Notes: generated from the letters alone by a model not told the origin. 64,000 nucleotides of DNA from Actinoplanes lutulentus (GCF_003259845.1 NZ_QLMJ01000009.1:186001-250000); one strand, 5' to 3'. Counted from the first letter of the stretch, positions 34,396-43,008 are shown. Numbers and translations are program-made.

Positions 34396-34881
34396 GTGGA
34401 TTCCGACACCGAGGTGTTACCCCGTACCGACGATGATCTGAACAGCGCGATCGCCGCGGCCGCGCCCAAACGCTGGTGGAACCGGACGACGCTCGCCCTG
34501 CTGGGCCTGGTCCTGGCGGTGGGCGGCTTCCTCGGGGGAGTGCAGGCCCAGGAACGCTGGGGTTCGTCGTCTTCTCCTGCGTCCTCTTTTCCGAGGAATG
34601 CGGGGATGCCCAGCGGAGGCGGTGGTTTCGGAGGGCAACGGCCGGACGCTGCCGCGTCCGCGTCCGGCACGTCCGGAACGGTCAAGCTCATCGACGGAAC
34701 CACCCTCTACGTCGAAACTGACGCAGGCGAGACCATTACGGTACGCACGAACGACACCACAGCCGTGAAACTGTCCGAGACGACGACGCTGGACAAGCTG
34801 GTCAGCGGCCAGCAGGTGACAGTGGTGGGCGCCGCCGACACCGAGGGCATCGTGACAGCGACAACGGTGACCGCCGGCTGA
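34396..34881 (+). CDS. Membrane-anchored protein with OB-like C-terminal domain (DUF5666-like)
   Basis: The 161-residue protein has one membrane helix (TLALLGLVLAVGGFLGGVQA, about 31-50), a Gly/Ser/Pro linker and a C-terminal small beta domain (GTVKLIDGTTLYVETDAGETITVRTNDTTAVK...GQQVTVVGAADTEGIVTATTVTAG). That pattern resembles DUF5666/YgiW-like OB folds often seen with MacAB operons of actinobacteria. GTG 34396 starts six bases after the permease stop. It may interact with the adaptors outside the cell; this is inferred from position. Confidence 0.75.
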   Translation: MDSDTEVLPRTDDDLNSAIAAAAPKRWWNRTTLALLGLVLAVGGFLGGVQAQERWGSSSSPASSFPRNAGMPSGGGGFGGQRPDAAASASGTSGTVKLIDGTTLYVETDAGETITVRTNDTTAVKLSETTTLDKLVSGQQVTVVGAADTEGIVTATTVTAG

Positions 34882-34977
34882 GGCTCACTGTCTCCATGTC
34901 GACGCGCCAGCTGCCCTGTTTCGCGCTCGGGTGTTGGTAACTTCTTAAGACACGTTGTCGGCATGAGGAGGGGCAGC

Positions 34978-35340
34978 ATGAGTTCGGTGGACCTTCCCGA
35001 CTGCTGCCCGCGGGCCGAGATCGAGCTGGAGGTCACCGGGCAGACCGCCACGTCGGTCACCGTGGCCGTGCGCGGGGAGATCGACATGGACAACGGGGAG
35101 CACATGCGGCACACGCTGCTCACGATGCTCTCCTCCACGCCTGAGACGCTGGTCGTCGACATGGGCGGGGTGCTGTTCCTCGGCTCGGTGGGCCTGCGGG
35201 TCCTGGTCGAGTGCCACACCGTCAGCCAGGAGCAAGGACGTCACCTCGTGCTGGACAACGTGCGCTCCTGGGAGCAGCGGGTCATCGAGATGGCCGGGCT
35301 CGGCGAGCTCTTCGACATGCGCACGAGCGAACAGGCCTGA
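34978..35340 (+). CDS. STAS-domain anti-sigma factor antagonist
   Basis: The 120-residue SpoIIAA-like protein has VTVAVRGEIDMDNGEHMRHTL and LVVDMGGVLFLGSVGLRVLVE. In the second motif the usual D-S-S-G around the phosphorylated Ser reads G-S-V-G, so the Ser is present but the preceding Asp is lost. ATG 34978 was chosen for the AGGAGG 6 bases upstream; an ATG five codons earlier has no such site. It faces a SpoIIE-type phosphatase gene with stops side by side. The two could act in one partner-switching pathway; no anti-sigma kinase is in the window. Confidence 0.88.
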   Translation: MSSVDLPDCCPRAEIELEVTGQTATSVTVAVRGEIDMDNGEHMRHTLLTMLSSTPETLVVDMGGVLFLGSVGLRVLVECHTVSQEQGRHLVLDNVRSWEQRVIEMAGLGELFDMRTSEQA

Positions 35341-36819
35341 TCAGGCCAGCACCCGGAACACCAGCAGCGCCACATCGTCGTCGCCGCCGGCGTGCTCGGC
35401 GAGCAGCAGGTCGCAGATCTCGCCGGGGCTCAGGTCCTGCCGGTCGGTCAATGTGGCGACGAGCTTCGCCAGCCCCGCGTCGATGATCTGATGCCGCCGC
35501 TCGACCAGTCCATCGGTGTACAGGACCACTGTCGTACCGGGTGCCAGCTCGGTCGTGTGGTCCTGGCGTACCGTCGCGGGGTTGAAGCCGAGCAACGTCT
35601 CGGGTGACGTGTGCAGGAGGGTGACCCGGCCGTCCGGCTGGATGGTGGCCGGCGGCAGGTGGCCGGCGCTGGACCACCACATCCGGCCGGGCAGCAGCCG
35701 GACGAGCAACGCGGACGCGAACGAGCCGACGCCGAGGCCCCGCATCGCCACGTCGAGCGCGGTGAGGATGCGCGCCGGCGAGCGGTCCTGGCCGTACGCG
35801 ACACCGCGCAGCAGGTTACGCATCTGCGCCATCACCGCGGCGGCGTCGCGATCGTGGCCGGTGACGTCGCCGACGACCATCGCGAGGGAGCCGTCGGGCA
35901 ACTGGAACGAGTCGTACCAGTCCCCGCCGATCTGGGCCCAGTGCGCGGCGCTGCGATATCGGACGGCGATGTCGAGATTCGCCGCTCGCACCGGCGCGGT
36001 CAGCAGGCTGTGCTGCAGCGCCTCGGACATCCGCTGCTCGGCCAGCCGGACCTGCGCCCGGGTGAACGCCTGTGTCAGCGCCGCTCCGATGAGCCGGACG
36101 AACCCGAGATAAGCCTCGTCGGCGTGCAGATGCTCGCTGAGCCGGACGTCGAGAGCCGCGACCGGATCGTCCGAGATCCGGACCGACTCGGTGCCGGGTA
36201 CGTCGACGACGGGACCGAGCCGGATCGTGACCTCGGGCAGGTCGGCCGGTGCGGACCGGAGCACGGTCAGGGCCCGTTCCGCGATGTTGCCGGGGCCGCC
36301 GGCGGCGGCGAGCGCGTCGGTGAGACGGGCGACGACCTCGAGGCGCCGGTGGGCCAGGATCTGCGAGGTCGTCTCGGTCGCGATGTCGATCATGCCTTCG
36401 ACCTCGCCGGACGGTCCGACGATCGGGGAGTAGCAGAAGGTGAAGTAGGTTTCCTCGGTGAACCCGTGCCGGTCCATCATCAGCAGCAGATTGTCGGCCA
36501 TGGTCGCCTGCCGGGATGATCGCACCGACTCCAGCATCGGCCCGATGACGTCCCAGATCTCCGGGAAGACGTCCGCGGTCGGCGCACCCAGCGCCGACGG
36601 GTGCTTGTCGCCGATCATCGGGACGTAAGCCTCGTTGTAGATCAGCCGGAACTCGTCACCCCAGAAGAGCGTGACCGGGTACTTGCTGCGCAGCGCGAGG
36701 TCCACGGCGGTCTGCAGCGTCGGGCTCCACGCCGCCGGCGGCCCGAGCGTGGTCGCCGCCCAGCCGACGTCCGCATACGCCCCGCGCAGCGATCCGGCGG
36801 CCTCGAACAGATCAATCAC
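35341..36819 (-). CDS. PAS-containing SpoIIE/PP2C-type phosphatase
   Basis: The 492-residue protein has an N-terminal PAS-like domain (about 20-150; PVTLFWGDEFRLIYNEAYVPMIGDKHP), a helical linker (about 150-280) and a C-terminal SpoIIE phosphatase domain (about 290-490). The phosphatase part includes IGGDWYDSFQLPDGSLAMVVGDVTGHDRDAA (metal Asp residues), SSAGHLPP, LYTDGLVERR and GGDDDVALLV. It would dephosphorylate a STAS antagonist, probably the adjacent one. The start is GTG 36819; TAGAGT 7-12 bases upstream fits a leaderless promoter. It is convergent with the STAS gene, with the stops adjacent. Confidence 0.92.
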   Translation of the reverse strand: MIDLFEAAGSLRGAYADVGWAATTLGPPAAWSPTLQTAVDLALRSKYPVTLFWGDEFRLIYNEAYVPMIGDKHPSALGAPTADVFPEIWDVIGPMLESVRSSRQATMADNLLLMMDRHGFTEETYFTFCYSPIVGPSGEVEGMIDIATETTSQILAHRRLEVVARLTDALAAAGGPGNIAERALTVLRSAPADLPEVTIRLGPVVDVPGTESVRISDDPVAALDVRLSEHLHADEAYLGFVRLIGAALTQAFTRAQVRLAEQRMSEALQHSLLTAPVRAANLDIAVRYRSAAHWAQIGGDWYDSFQLPDGSLAMVVGDVTGHDRDAAAVMAQMRNLLRGVAYGQDRSPARILTALDVAMRGLGVGSFASALLVRLLPGRMWWSSAGHLPPATIQPDGRVTLLHTSPETLLGFNPATVRQDHTTELAPGTTVVLYTDGLVERRHQIIDAGLAKLVATLTDRQDLSPGEICDLLLAEHAGGDDDVALLVFRVLA

Positions 36820-36845
36820 GCGCGAACTCTAACCGCCGATAACCT

Positions 36846-37928
36846 TCAACCGGCCAGGAGCGCCCCGAGCAACGCGACTCGCTCACCCACGCCGATTGCC
36901 GAGACCCATTCGGTACGCGCATGAGCACCACCACCGCGCGGAGCCAAGCCGTCGACGGTCGGCACGCCGAGTGATCCTGTGGTGTTCGTGTCGGCGGCCC
37001 CGTCGGCCGGGCGCCCGCCGATCTGCTGACCGATTCCGGCGGCAGCCATCGTGATCCTTTGCAGGAGGTCGGCGCCGGGTGGTGACGGCCGCCATGTCGG
37101 CCGCCGCGAGAGCAGCGTTGTCGTGACCTCGGCCTTGGCGTTCACCGGACGCAGATCGGTGAGAAGCGAGATCACCGCCTCCTCGTCCTCCGGTGCGACG
37201 AACCGCAGCCCCAGGTCGGCGTACGCCGAGCCGGCCACCACGTTGGTACGCCCGCCGCCGGCGATCGTCCCGGTGTTCAGCAGCACCGGCCGGTCCGCGA
37301 CACCGGCCCGGACCCGCAGGAGCTGGTCGATCAGCTCGTCGATGGCGTTCGCCCCGGCGTCCGGGTCGAGGGCCGCGTGCGCCTCCACGCCGGTCACCTC
37401 GATGCGGGCGCGGGTGCTGCCCCGCCGGCCGGTCTTCAGGTCGCCGCCGGGATGCGGCGGCTCCAGCCCGAGGACCATGCCGGCCCGGCCCGCCTCGGAG
37501 CGCACCAGGTCGCCGGCGGTCGGTGAGCCGATCTCCTCGTCGGCCACCACGATCACCCGGATCTCCGGATGGGTCGTCAGCCCGGTGACCGATTCCAGCA
37601 GTGCCGCGATGCCGGCTTTCGTGTCGTAGACCCCCGGCCCGCGGATCACGTCACTCTCCACCGACCAGGGCATCGTCTCCAGGGTGCCGACCGGCCAGAC
37701 CGTGTCGTAATGAGTCAGCAGCAGGGTCGGCGCACCTTCGCTGCCGGTCGAGGGAATGCTCCAAAGCAGGTGGTCGCCGGTGGGATGCGGCTCGCGGGTG
37801 ACGGTGAACCCGGCCCGGGCGGCGTCCGCCTCGAGCACCTCGGCCAGCTCACCCAGCCTCACCGGGTCACCGGTCGGCGACTCCAGCAGTGTGTACCGGT
37901 GCAGCGCTTCGAGAGCGGTGTACAACAT
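36846..37928 (-). CDS. M20-family metallo-hydrolase (N-acyl amino acid deacylase/carboxypeptidase type)
   Basis: The 360-residue enzyme has the M20 metal site: LTHYDTVWP (His73, catalytic Asp75), GVYDTKAG (Asp102), VVADEEIGSP (Glu131, Glu132), and GGGAHARTEWV near the C-terminus (His). The dimerisation domain lies at about 170-280. It resembles glutamate carboxypeptidase/ArgE-like deacylases. Beside a divergent GNAT-racemase operon, N-succinyl- or N-acyl-L-amino acid hydrolysis is the likely reaction (inference). ATG 37928 gives the family N-terminus. About 100 bases separate it from the divergent GNAT start. Confidence 0.88.
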   Translation of the reverse strand: MLYTALEALHRYTLLESPTGDPVRLGELAEVLEADAARAGFTVTREPHPTGDHLLWSIPSTGSEGAPTLLLTHYDTVWPVGTLETMPWSVESDVIRGPGVYDTKAGIAALLESVTGLTTHPEIRVIVVADEEIGSPTAGDLVRSEAGRAGMVLGLEPPHPGGDLKTGRRGSTRARIEVTGVEAHAALDPDAGANAIDELIDQLLRVRAGVADRPVLLNTGTIAGGGRTNVVAGSAYADLGLRFVAPEDEEAVISLLTDLRPVNAKAEVTTTLLSRRPTWRPSPPGADLLQRITMAAAGIGQQIGGRPADGAADTNTTGSLGVPTVDGLAPRGGGAHARTEWVSAIGVGERVALLGALLAG

Positions 37929-38027
37929 ATGCGAAACATAATTTCCATCAACTGCGTTGTCAACGAGCCCGTTCGGCGCCAGGATGGGCAACATACGGTT
38001 TCTATCTTTGATCGCCGGGAGGTCCTC

Positions 38028-38696
38028 GTGGCCGAGATCCGCAACCTGGACGGCATCGCTGAATCGACGGCGGCCGCCGCGCTCTACCGCTTGGTCTTCG
38101 GATACACCGAGCCCGAGTGGGGTCTCAGCCCACGCCTGATCATGGCCTTGCAGAGGAACTCCGGGACGGCGATCGGCGCGTTCGGTGAGGACGGCACGCT
38201 GATCGGCTTCTGCTACGGCTTCACCGCGGTCGAGGACGGCGAGATCTACCACTACAGCCAGGCCGCGGTGGTCGCGCCGGGCGCGCAGGGCGGCGGCGTC
38301 GGACGCCTGCTGAAGCAGGCGCAGGCCACTGCGGCGCGAGCCACCGGGGCGCGTTCCATGCGGTGGACATTCGATCCGTACGCGTTACGCAACGCCCATT
38401 TCAACTTCGCCGTTCTCGGTGCCACCGGGATTCGTTTCATGCCCGATTTCTATGGTGAGCCCGGCACCGATCGGGTTCTCGTCAGCTGGGGGCTCGGGGG
38501 CGGTGCGGTTACGCGTACCCCTGTGGTCGCGAGCGTGCGGACCGCGGCGAGTGACACGGTCGCGGCGCCTGACCCGGTGGATCGCGGCCGGTTGCGAAGG
38601 CAGTTGATGGACCAATTCGGGGCCGGGAGCCGGCTTGCCGGCGTGGCACGCGCCGGAGATGGCGTCGATTACGTGTTCGAGAATGCTCCGTCGTGA
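38028..38696 (+). CDS. GNAT N-acyltransferase (COG3375-like)
   Basis: The 222-residue protein has the GNAT acyl-CoA loop GAQGGGVGRLLKQAQ with the Q-x-x-G-x-G pattern, ALYRLVFGYTEPEWGLSPRLIMAL near the N-terminus and RWTFDPYALRNAHFNFAVLGATGIRFMPDFYG. The last of these is typical of the GNAT proteins that accompany enolase-superfamily racemases. GTG 38028 is preferred for GGGAGG four bases upstream; an in-frame ATG at 37929 lacks such a site and abuts the divergent gene. In the known D-amino acid pathway such enzymes N-succinylate D-amino acids. Start of a three-gene operon with GTGA/ATGA overlaps. Confidence 0.85.
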   Translation: MAEIRNLDGIAESTAAAALYRLVFGYTEPEWGLSPRLIMALQRNSGTAIGAFGEDGTLIGFCYGFTAVEDGEIYHYSQAAVVAPGAQGGGVGRLLKQAQATAARATGARSMRWTFDPYALRNAHFNFAVLGATGIRFMPDFYGEPGTDRVLVSWGLGGGAVTRTPVVASVRTAASDTVAAPDPVDRGRLRRQLMDQFGAGSRLAGVARAGDGVDYVFENAPS

Positions 38697-39319
38697 CGTC
38701 TTCTCCTTCCGAGCGGTTCGACCGCAATGTGCAGCGCCGTTCCGCGCAGGTGCTCAAGCAGCGGGTGCTCGAACAGCAGCGCGCCGAATTCGGGAAGGCT
38801 CTCGCGTGGGCCGCCGAACAGGACTCCATCGAACGCGCGGCTGCTCTCATCGTCTCGGCGAGGCGCCGTTACCTGCTCGGGTACGGAAAGTCGCACAGCT
38901 ATGCGTCATTGCTCGCCGCCGACCTGAGCGCCGGTCTTTCCGGGGTGCACCTGGTCGACGGGGCTGCGCTGCGGTCGCTCGACGTTCTCGGCGACATCCG
39001 GCAGGGTGATCTGCTCGTCGCGGTGTCGATGTCGCGTTACCGCCGGGAAACCGTCGAGATCGCGTCGTCCTACGTCCGGCACGGCGGTGACCTGGTCCTG
39101 GTCACCGACGCCGAGGACGCGCCCCTCGCCTCCCTGGCAGCGGTGAAAATCGTGATCGGCGCGGACACGGCCTCCTATGCGAACTCGCCGGCCTCGGTCG
39201 TGCTCGCCCTTCACCTGCTCGCCACATTGACCATCGCCAGTTCCAAAGGGGCCGGTCGCCGCCTGCGTGAACGCGACGAACTCGCCCTCGAACTAGGCCT
39301 GTACGCGGAGGAGCCATGA
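38693..39319 (+). CDS. SIS-domain protein (MurR/RpiR-like)
   Basis: The 208-residue protein has a helical N-terminus (NVQRRSAQVLKQRVLEQQRAEFGKAL) and a SIS fold (RRYLLGYGKSHSYASLLAADLSAG, DLLVAVSMSRYRRETVEIASSY, LVLVTDAEDAPLA). It lacks the HTH_6 DNA-binding domain of full RpiR regulators, so it may bind a sugar phosphate or act with another protein instead of DNA. It starts in a GTGA overlap with the GNAT gene and ends overlapping the racemase start. Its place between acyltransferase and racemase is unexplained. Confidence 0.82.
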   Translation: MTSSPSERFDRNVQRRSAQVLKQRVLEQQRAEFGKALAWAAEQDSIERAAALIVSARRRYLLGYGKSHSYASLLAADLSAGLSGVHLVDGAALRSLDVLGDIRQGDLLVAVSMSRYRRETVEIASSYVRHGGDLVLVTDAEDAPLASLAAVKIVIGADTASYANSPASVVLALHLLATLTIASSKGAGRRLRERDELALELGLYAEEP

Positions 39320-40416
39320 CCCGGATAACCCTGCGCCGGGTTCGGCTGCCTCTCGTGCACGAGTTCCAGACGAGCTCGCACGCCAAACGATTCCTCGACC
39401 ACATCCTGGTGAGCATCGAAAACGACGACGGAGCGGTCGGCTGGGGTGAGATCGCGTCGCCGAGCGGGCCGTTCTATGCGGCCGAGACGGTGTCGTCGTG
39501 CTGGGCGGTGGCGCGCGATTTCCTGGCGCCGCTGGTGCTCGGGGTTTCCTGGGATCATCCGTCGGTTCTGGCGCAGGCGATGGGCAAGATCCGGGGTAAC
39601 CATTTCGCGCGGTCCGGATTCGATGTGGCTGCCTGGTCCCTCTGGTCGGCCGGTCGCGGCGAGTCGCTGGCTTTTTCGTTGGGCGGTACGCGCTCGCGGG
39701 TTCCGGCGGGCGTTTCGCTCGGCATCGAGCCGACGGTCGACGCGTTGCTGGAACAGGTGGCGGCCCGGGTGGCCGAGGGATATCAGCGGGTGAAGCTGAA
39801 AATAGCGCCGGGTTGGGATGTGGGGGTGGTGCGTTCGGTGCGCGCGGCGTTTCCGCAAATGCCGCTGCACGTGGACGCGAACGGTGCGTTCTCTCTTTCC
39901 GACATCTCCGTTTTTCTGGAATTGGACGAGCTCGGGCTGCTGATGATCGAGCAGCCGTTCGCGCCGCGTGATCTGCTCGCCCACGCGGCGCTCCAGGAAC
40001 GGATCTCCACCCCGATCTGCCTGGACGAATCCATCGAGGACGTCGCCGACCTGGCCACCGCGCTGAAACTGGGCGCCGGCCGGGTCGTCAACATCAAGGT
40101 CTCCCGGATGGGCGGCCTCACCCCCGCGATCCGCGCCCACGACCTGGCCCGCGCCGAAGGCATCCCGGCCTGGTGCGGCGGCATGCACGAATTCGGCATC
40201 GGCCGCGCCGCCAACGTGGCGCTCAGCTCCCTGCCCGGCTTCACGATGCCGTCCGACGTGTCCGGTTCCGACAAGTACTACGCCCGCGACGTGACGACCG
40301 CCCCGATCGTCTGCACCGGCGGCTTCGTCGACATCCCCGCCACACCCGGCCTGGGCTGGGAGCCGGACCTCGCCTTCATCGAGTCGCAGACGATCGACCG
40401 GGTGACAGTGGCGTAG
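39316..40416 (+). CDS. Enolase-superfamily N-acylamino acid racemase / OSBS-like enzyme
   Basis: The 366-residue protein is of the muconate-lactonising subgroup. Catalytic motifs are RVKLKIAPG (K160-x-K162), VDANGAF (Asp187), IEQPF (Glu212), LDESIED (Asp237) and NIKVSRMGG (Lys261), all intact. It resembles MenC-like N-succinylamino acid racemases. Menaquinone genes are not nearby, and the neighbours are a GNAT and an M20 hydrolase, so racemisation of N-acyl amino acids is likelier than o-succinylbenzoate synthesis. It starts in an ATGA overlap with the SIS gene. Confidence 0.88.
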   Translation: MTRITLRRVRLPLVHEFQTSSHAKRFLDHILVSIENDDGAVGWGEIASPSGPFYAAETVSSCWAVARDFLAPLVLGVSWDHPSVLAQAMGKIRGNHFARSGFDVAAWSLWSAGRGESLAFSLGGTRSRVPAGVSLGIEPTVDALLEQVAARVAEGYQRVKLKIAPGWDVGVVRSVRAAFPQMPLHVDANGAFSLSDISVFLELDELGLLMIEQPFAPRDLLAHAALQERISTPICLDESIEDVADLATALKLGAGRVVNIKVSRMGGLTPAIRAHDLARAEGIPAWCGGMHEFGIGRAANVALSSLPGFTMPSDVSGSDKYYARDVTTAPIVCTGGFVDIPATPGLGWEPDLAFIESQTIDRVTVA

Positions 40417-40441
40417 TTTGGGCCCATGGCTCTCCCACCCG

Positions 40442-40531
40442 TTGGCCAAGAAGATCGGCGCCTGGCCGTCGGTTCTGGCGGTCTCGGCCGTGACGGCAGC
40501 AGCGTCCTACGTCCTGTCCGACCGTCGCTGA
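40442..40531 (+). CDS. Possible 29-residue single-helix membrane peptide
   Basis: A TTG-initiated frame encodes AKKIGAWPSVLAVSAVTAA followed by ASYVLSDRR: positive N-terminus, one hydrophobic helix, charged end. It sits in the gap after the racemase operon. No Shine-Dalgarno site is visible and the frame upstream is open to other residues (PWLSHP). Listed only because the composition fits a small membrane peptide. Confidence 0.2.
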   Translation: MAKKIGAWPSVLAVSAVTAAASYVLSDRR

Positions 40532-40536
40532 CCAGA

Positions 40537-40550
40537 CTTTCGCGCGAAAG
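40537..40550. terminator. Short perfect palindrome downstream of the racemase operon
   Basis: CTTTCGCGCGAAAG is a perfect 14-bp palindrome between the racemase stop (40416) and the convergent kinase-like gene stop (40589). It could be a small bidirectional terminator or a protein-binding site. Confidence 0.35.
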
Positions 40551-40588
40551 CGTGGCATTCGACGGCGGCCCATGCGAGTGATGGGTGC

Positions 40589-41584
40589 TCAGGGCGTGGT
40601 GGGGTGCAGGTAACCGCGCAGATAGGTCAGGGAGTCCGGCAGGTTTTCGCCTCGGCGTAGTTCGTCGACGAAGATGGCTATGTCGAACAGCGCCCAGCGG
40701 ATCGGGTAGAGGTTCAGGGCCGGGTCGGTGATCGTGAGGCCGGTCAGCTCCTCGTAGTGGCGCAGCACCTCGCGGTCGTCGCCGTCCGGAGGCTCGCCCA
40801 CCAGGTCGGCGAAGCGGCTGGTCAGCATCCAGAGGTCGCGTTCCGGTGGGGCGATCGCGACGGTGTTCCAGTCGATCAGGAAGCGACCGTCGCCGGTGCG
40901 CAGGAAGTTGCCGGGGTGCGGCTCGCCGTGAGTCAGCACCCAGTGTTGCGGCTGGTCGGCGGCTAGGCGATCGCAATCGGTCAGCCACTGACGGACGTCG
41001 TCGGCTCGGGCGGCCAGCAGGGTGCGTGCTTCCGCAGAGTAAGGGCCCGCGTTCCACGGCCGATCCAGCTCACTCAGCGCCATGTCGATTTTCTTACGGC
41101 CGGGCACGCCCAGGTCGAGGCGAGGCGCGATCGTGTAGGGGTCGCTGCCGGGAAGCGGGTTTGCTGTGTGCAACCGGGCGAGGAGTTCAGCGATCTCACG
41201 GCGATCGGCCGGAGGATGCGGCGCGAACGGTCCGGAGACTCCTTCGAGCAGCGGGTACAGCGATAACGCGTACCGAGGGGAGAGCCGGCGGATGACCGCG
41301 CCGGTCTCGTCCGGGATGGGGGCGAGGACGAAGTCGAGCCCGGAATCGTCGCGCAGCGAGACCGCGGTCAGCAGTGAACGCCGGATCCGGTCGAGCTCCG
41401 CCTCCCGGCCCTCCGGCGCGAAACCGAGATCGTCAACCTTGACGAACCAACGCTGAGCCACCGACCAGTGGTGACTGCCCGCACCGACCGGAAGAAACTC
41501 GATCTCCCCGGAATTGACACCCCACCCGGCGCGAAGCGCCGAAAGCAGACCCCTTTCGGTCAAGCCGGCGGGCGGCTCACGCAT
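40589..41584 (-). CDS. Aminoglycoside phosphotransferase (APH)-family protein
   Basis: The 331-residue protein has the APH fold: SVAQRWFVKVDD (ATP-binding Lys), a catalytic loop THGEPHPGNFLRT (H-G-x-x-x-x-N; Glu stands at the usual Asp position) and FLIDWNTVAIAPPERDLW (metal-binding Asp). The Glu at the base position is found in spectinomycin kinase-like relatives (from memory). Small-molecule phosphorylation is likely; the substrate is unknown and resistance is not implied. ATG 41584 overlaps the end of the alpha/beta hydrolase gene by eight bases, so the two are in one operon. Confidence 0.85.
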   Translation of the reverse strand: MREPPAGLTERGLLSALRAGWGVNSGEIEFLPVGAGSHHWSVAQRWFVKVDDLGFAPEGREAELDRIRRSLLTAVSLRDDSGLDFVLAPIPDETGAVIRRLSPRYALSLYPLLEGVSGPFAPHPPADRREIAELLARLHTANPLPGSDPYTIAPRLDLGVPGRKKIDMALSELDRPWNAGPYSAEARTLLAARADDVRQWLTDCDRLAADQPQHWVLTHGEPHPGNFLRTGDGRFLIDWNTVAIAPPERDLWMLTSRFADLVGEPPDGDDREVLRHYEELTGLTITDPALNLYPIRWALFDIAIFVDELRRGENLPDSLTYLRGYLHPTTP

Positions 41585-42431
41585 TTTTCCGGGTACGCGT
41601 AACCGCCGGGATCCAGCCCAGCGCAGGCTCGCCCTCGACCGGCAGCACGGAGATGTGTCCGGCACCGGGGACGACGCGGAGTTCGGCGTTCGTGATCTGG
41701 CCGGCCAGCCAGGCACTGTGCGAGCTGGGCACCATGAGATCGTCGCCGCCGTGCACGAGCAGCACAGGCGTGGTGATCGTGGCCGGGTCGAACCCCCATG
41801 GGCCGACGTAGGCCAGGTCGTCGTCGATCAGCGGGGCCGGACCGTTTTTGATCGCTGGTTCGACGACCGAGCCGAACCAGCCCCAGACGCCTTCGAGAGC
41901 GGCCCAGTCACCGTCGGTGAAGTCCGGGTCGGTGACCGTGGGTGCGGCGGCGTAGGTCTCCTTGGCGGCGCGGCCGGCAGCGGCGGCCTGGAGGGAGGCG
42001 AGACTGCCCGGCCCCATCCCGGCGAACCAGTCGAGGCCGGCGGCGGTGTGCGGGGCCAGACCCGAGATCGAGACCGCCGCCGTGACCCGGGCCGGGAGCA
42101 GGGCCGCGCAGGCCAGGGCGTGCGGGCCGCCGCCGGAGTGGCCCATGACCGCGAACTCGCCGGCGCCGAGGGCGTCCGCCACCGCTGCCGCGTCGGTGGC
42201 CGCCGAGGCGATGTCGCGGCCCGGGCTGGGCGTCGAGCCGCCGTAACCGGGCCGGTCGTAGGCGATGAACCGCAGGCCGAGAATCGTCGCCGCCGCGAAC
42301 AGCGGCTCCGGTGGGCGGCCGATGTTGGGTGTGCCGTGATGCCACAGGACGACCCGGTCGCCGTCACCCCACGAATAGGCATGCAGGATGCGGCCGCCGG
42401 GCAGGCGAACATCGGTCTCGATCACTCCCAC
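41577..42431 (-). CDS. Alpha/beta hydrolase
   Basis: The 284-residue protein has WHHGTPNIGRPPEPL (oxyanion region HGTP), FIAYDRPGYGGS, the nucleophile elbow MGHSGGGPHA, an acid in VHGGDDLMVP and the His in PGAGHISVLP. The substrate is unknown. Several GTG starts are possible: 42431 (VIETDVRLPGG) fits the family N-terminus and has TATCGT 7-12 bases upstream for a leaderless mRNA; 42437 and 42458 are alternatives. It is divergent from the sigma factor gene and coupled to the downstream APH-like gene. Confidence 0.85.
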   Translation of the reverse strand: MGVIETDVRLPGGRILHAYSWGDGDRVVLWHHGTPNIGRPPEPLFAAATILGLRFIAYDRPGYGGSTPSPGRDIASAATDAAAVADALGAGEFAVMGHSGGGPHALACAALLPARVTAAVSISGLAPHTAAGLDWFAGMGPGSLASLQAAAAGRAAKETYAAAPTVTDPDFTDGDWAALEGVWGWFGSVVEPAIKNGPAPLIDDDLAYVGPWGFDPATITTPVLLVHGGDDLMVPSSHSAWLAGQITNAELRVVPGAGHISVLPVEGEPALGWIPAVTRTRKNA

Positions 42432-42505
42432 ACGATAATTGTCGGTGCGCCACTCCACACTTCCTGCCGTCGAACGCGTCACGAGGGGCGGAAGGGGGAA
42501 CGCCG

Positions 42506-43006
42506 GTGACATTCGAGGAGTTTCTGGCGGCACGGCTGGCGGCGCTGCTGCGGTACGCCACCGTGCTGGCCTGTGACCCGCACCTGGCCGAGGACATCGT
42601 TCAGGAGGTCCTGGCCCGGGCGCAGCCACGCTGGGAGCGGATCGCCGCTGCCGACGCGCCCGAGGCGTACGTGAAACGCATGATCATCAACGAGCTGGCG
42701 TCGTGGCGGCGGCGTAAGGCGTCCCGGGTGGTGCCGTTGTCGCACGAGGCCCTGGAGACCGTCACGGCGCCGGACAGCGATCGGCAGGCCGAACTCGGCG
42801 AACGGGACGCCATGATCCGGCGGATCGCCCAGCTCCCGGTGAAGCAGCGCATCGTGATCGCGCTGCGGTTCTACGAAGGGCTGAGCGACCACGAGATCGC
42901 CGACCTGATCGGCTGCCGGCCCGCGACGGTACGCAGCCACACCTCACGCGCGCTGGCGAGTCTGCGCGCGAACTTTCCCCAGGACGCCACCAGGATCGGA
43001 GGCTGA
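42506..43006 (+). CDS. RNA polymerase sigma factor, SigE family (ECF)
   Basis: The 166-residue ECF sigma factor has region 2 (FEEFLAARLAALLRYATVLACDPHLAEDIVQEVLARA) and region 4 (LPVKQRIVIALRFYEGLSDHEIADLIGCRPATVRSHTSRALASLR). This matches the actinobacterial SigE-family subgroup. GTG 42506 lies 7 bases after GGGGGAA. The following gene, two bases after its stop, encodes a single-TM protein that is its likely anti-sigma partner. Its promoter lies in the 74 bases shared with the divergent hydrolase. Confidence 0.92.
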   Translation: MTFEEFLAARLAALLRYATVLACDPHLAEDIVQEVLARAQPRWERIAAADAPEAYVKRMIINELASWRRRKASRVVPLSHEALETVTAPDSDRQAELGERDAMIRRIAQLPVKQRIVIALRFYEGLSDHEIADLIGCRPATVRSHTSRALASLRANFPQDATRIGG

Positions 43007-43008
43007 CC

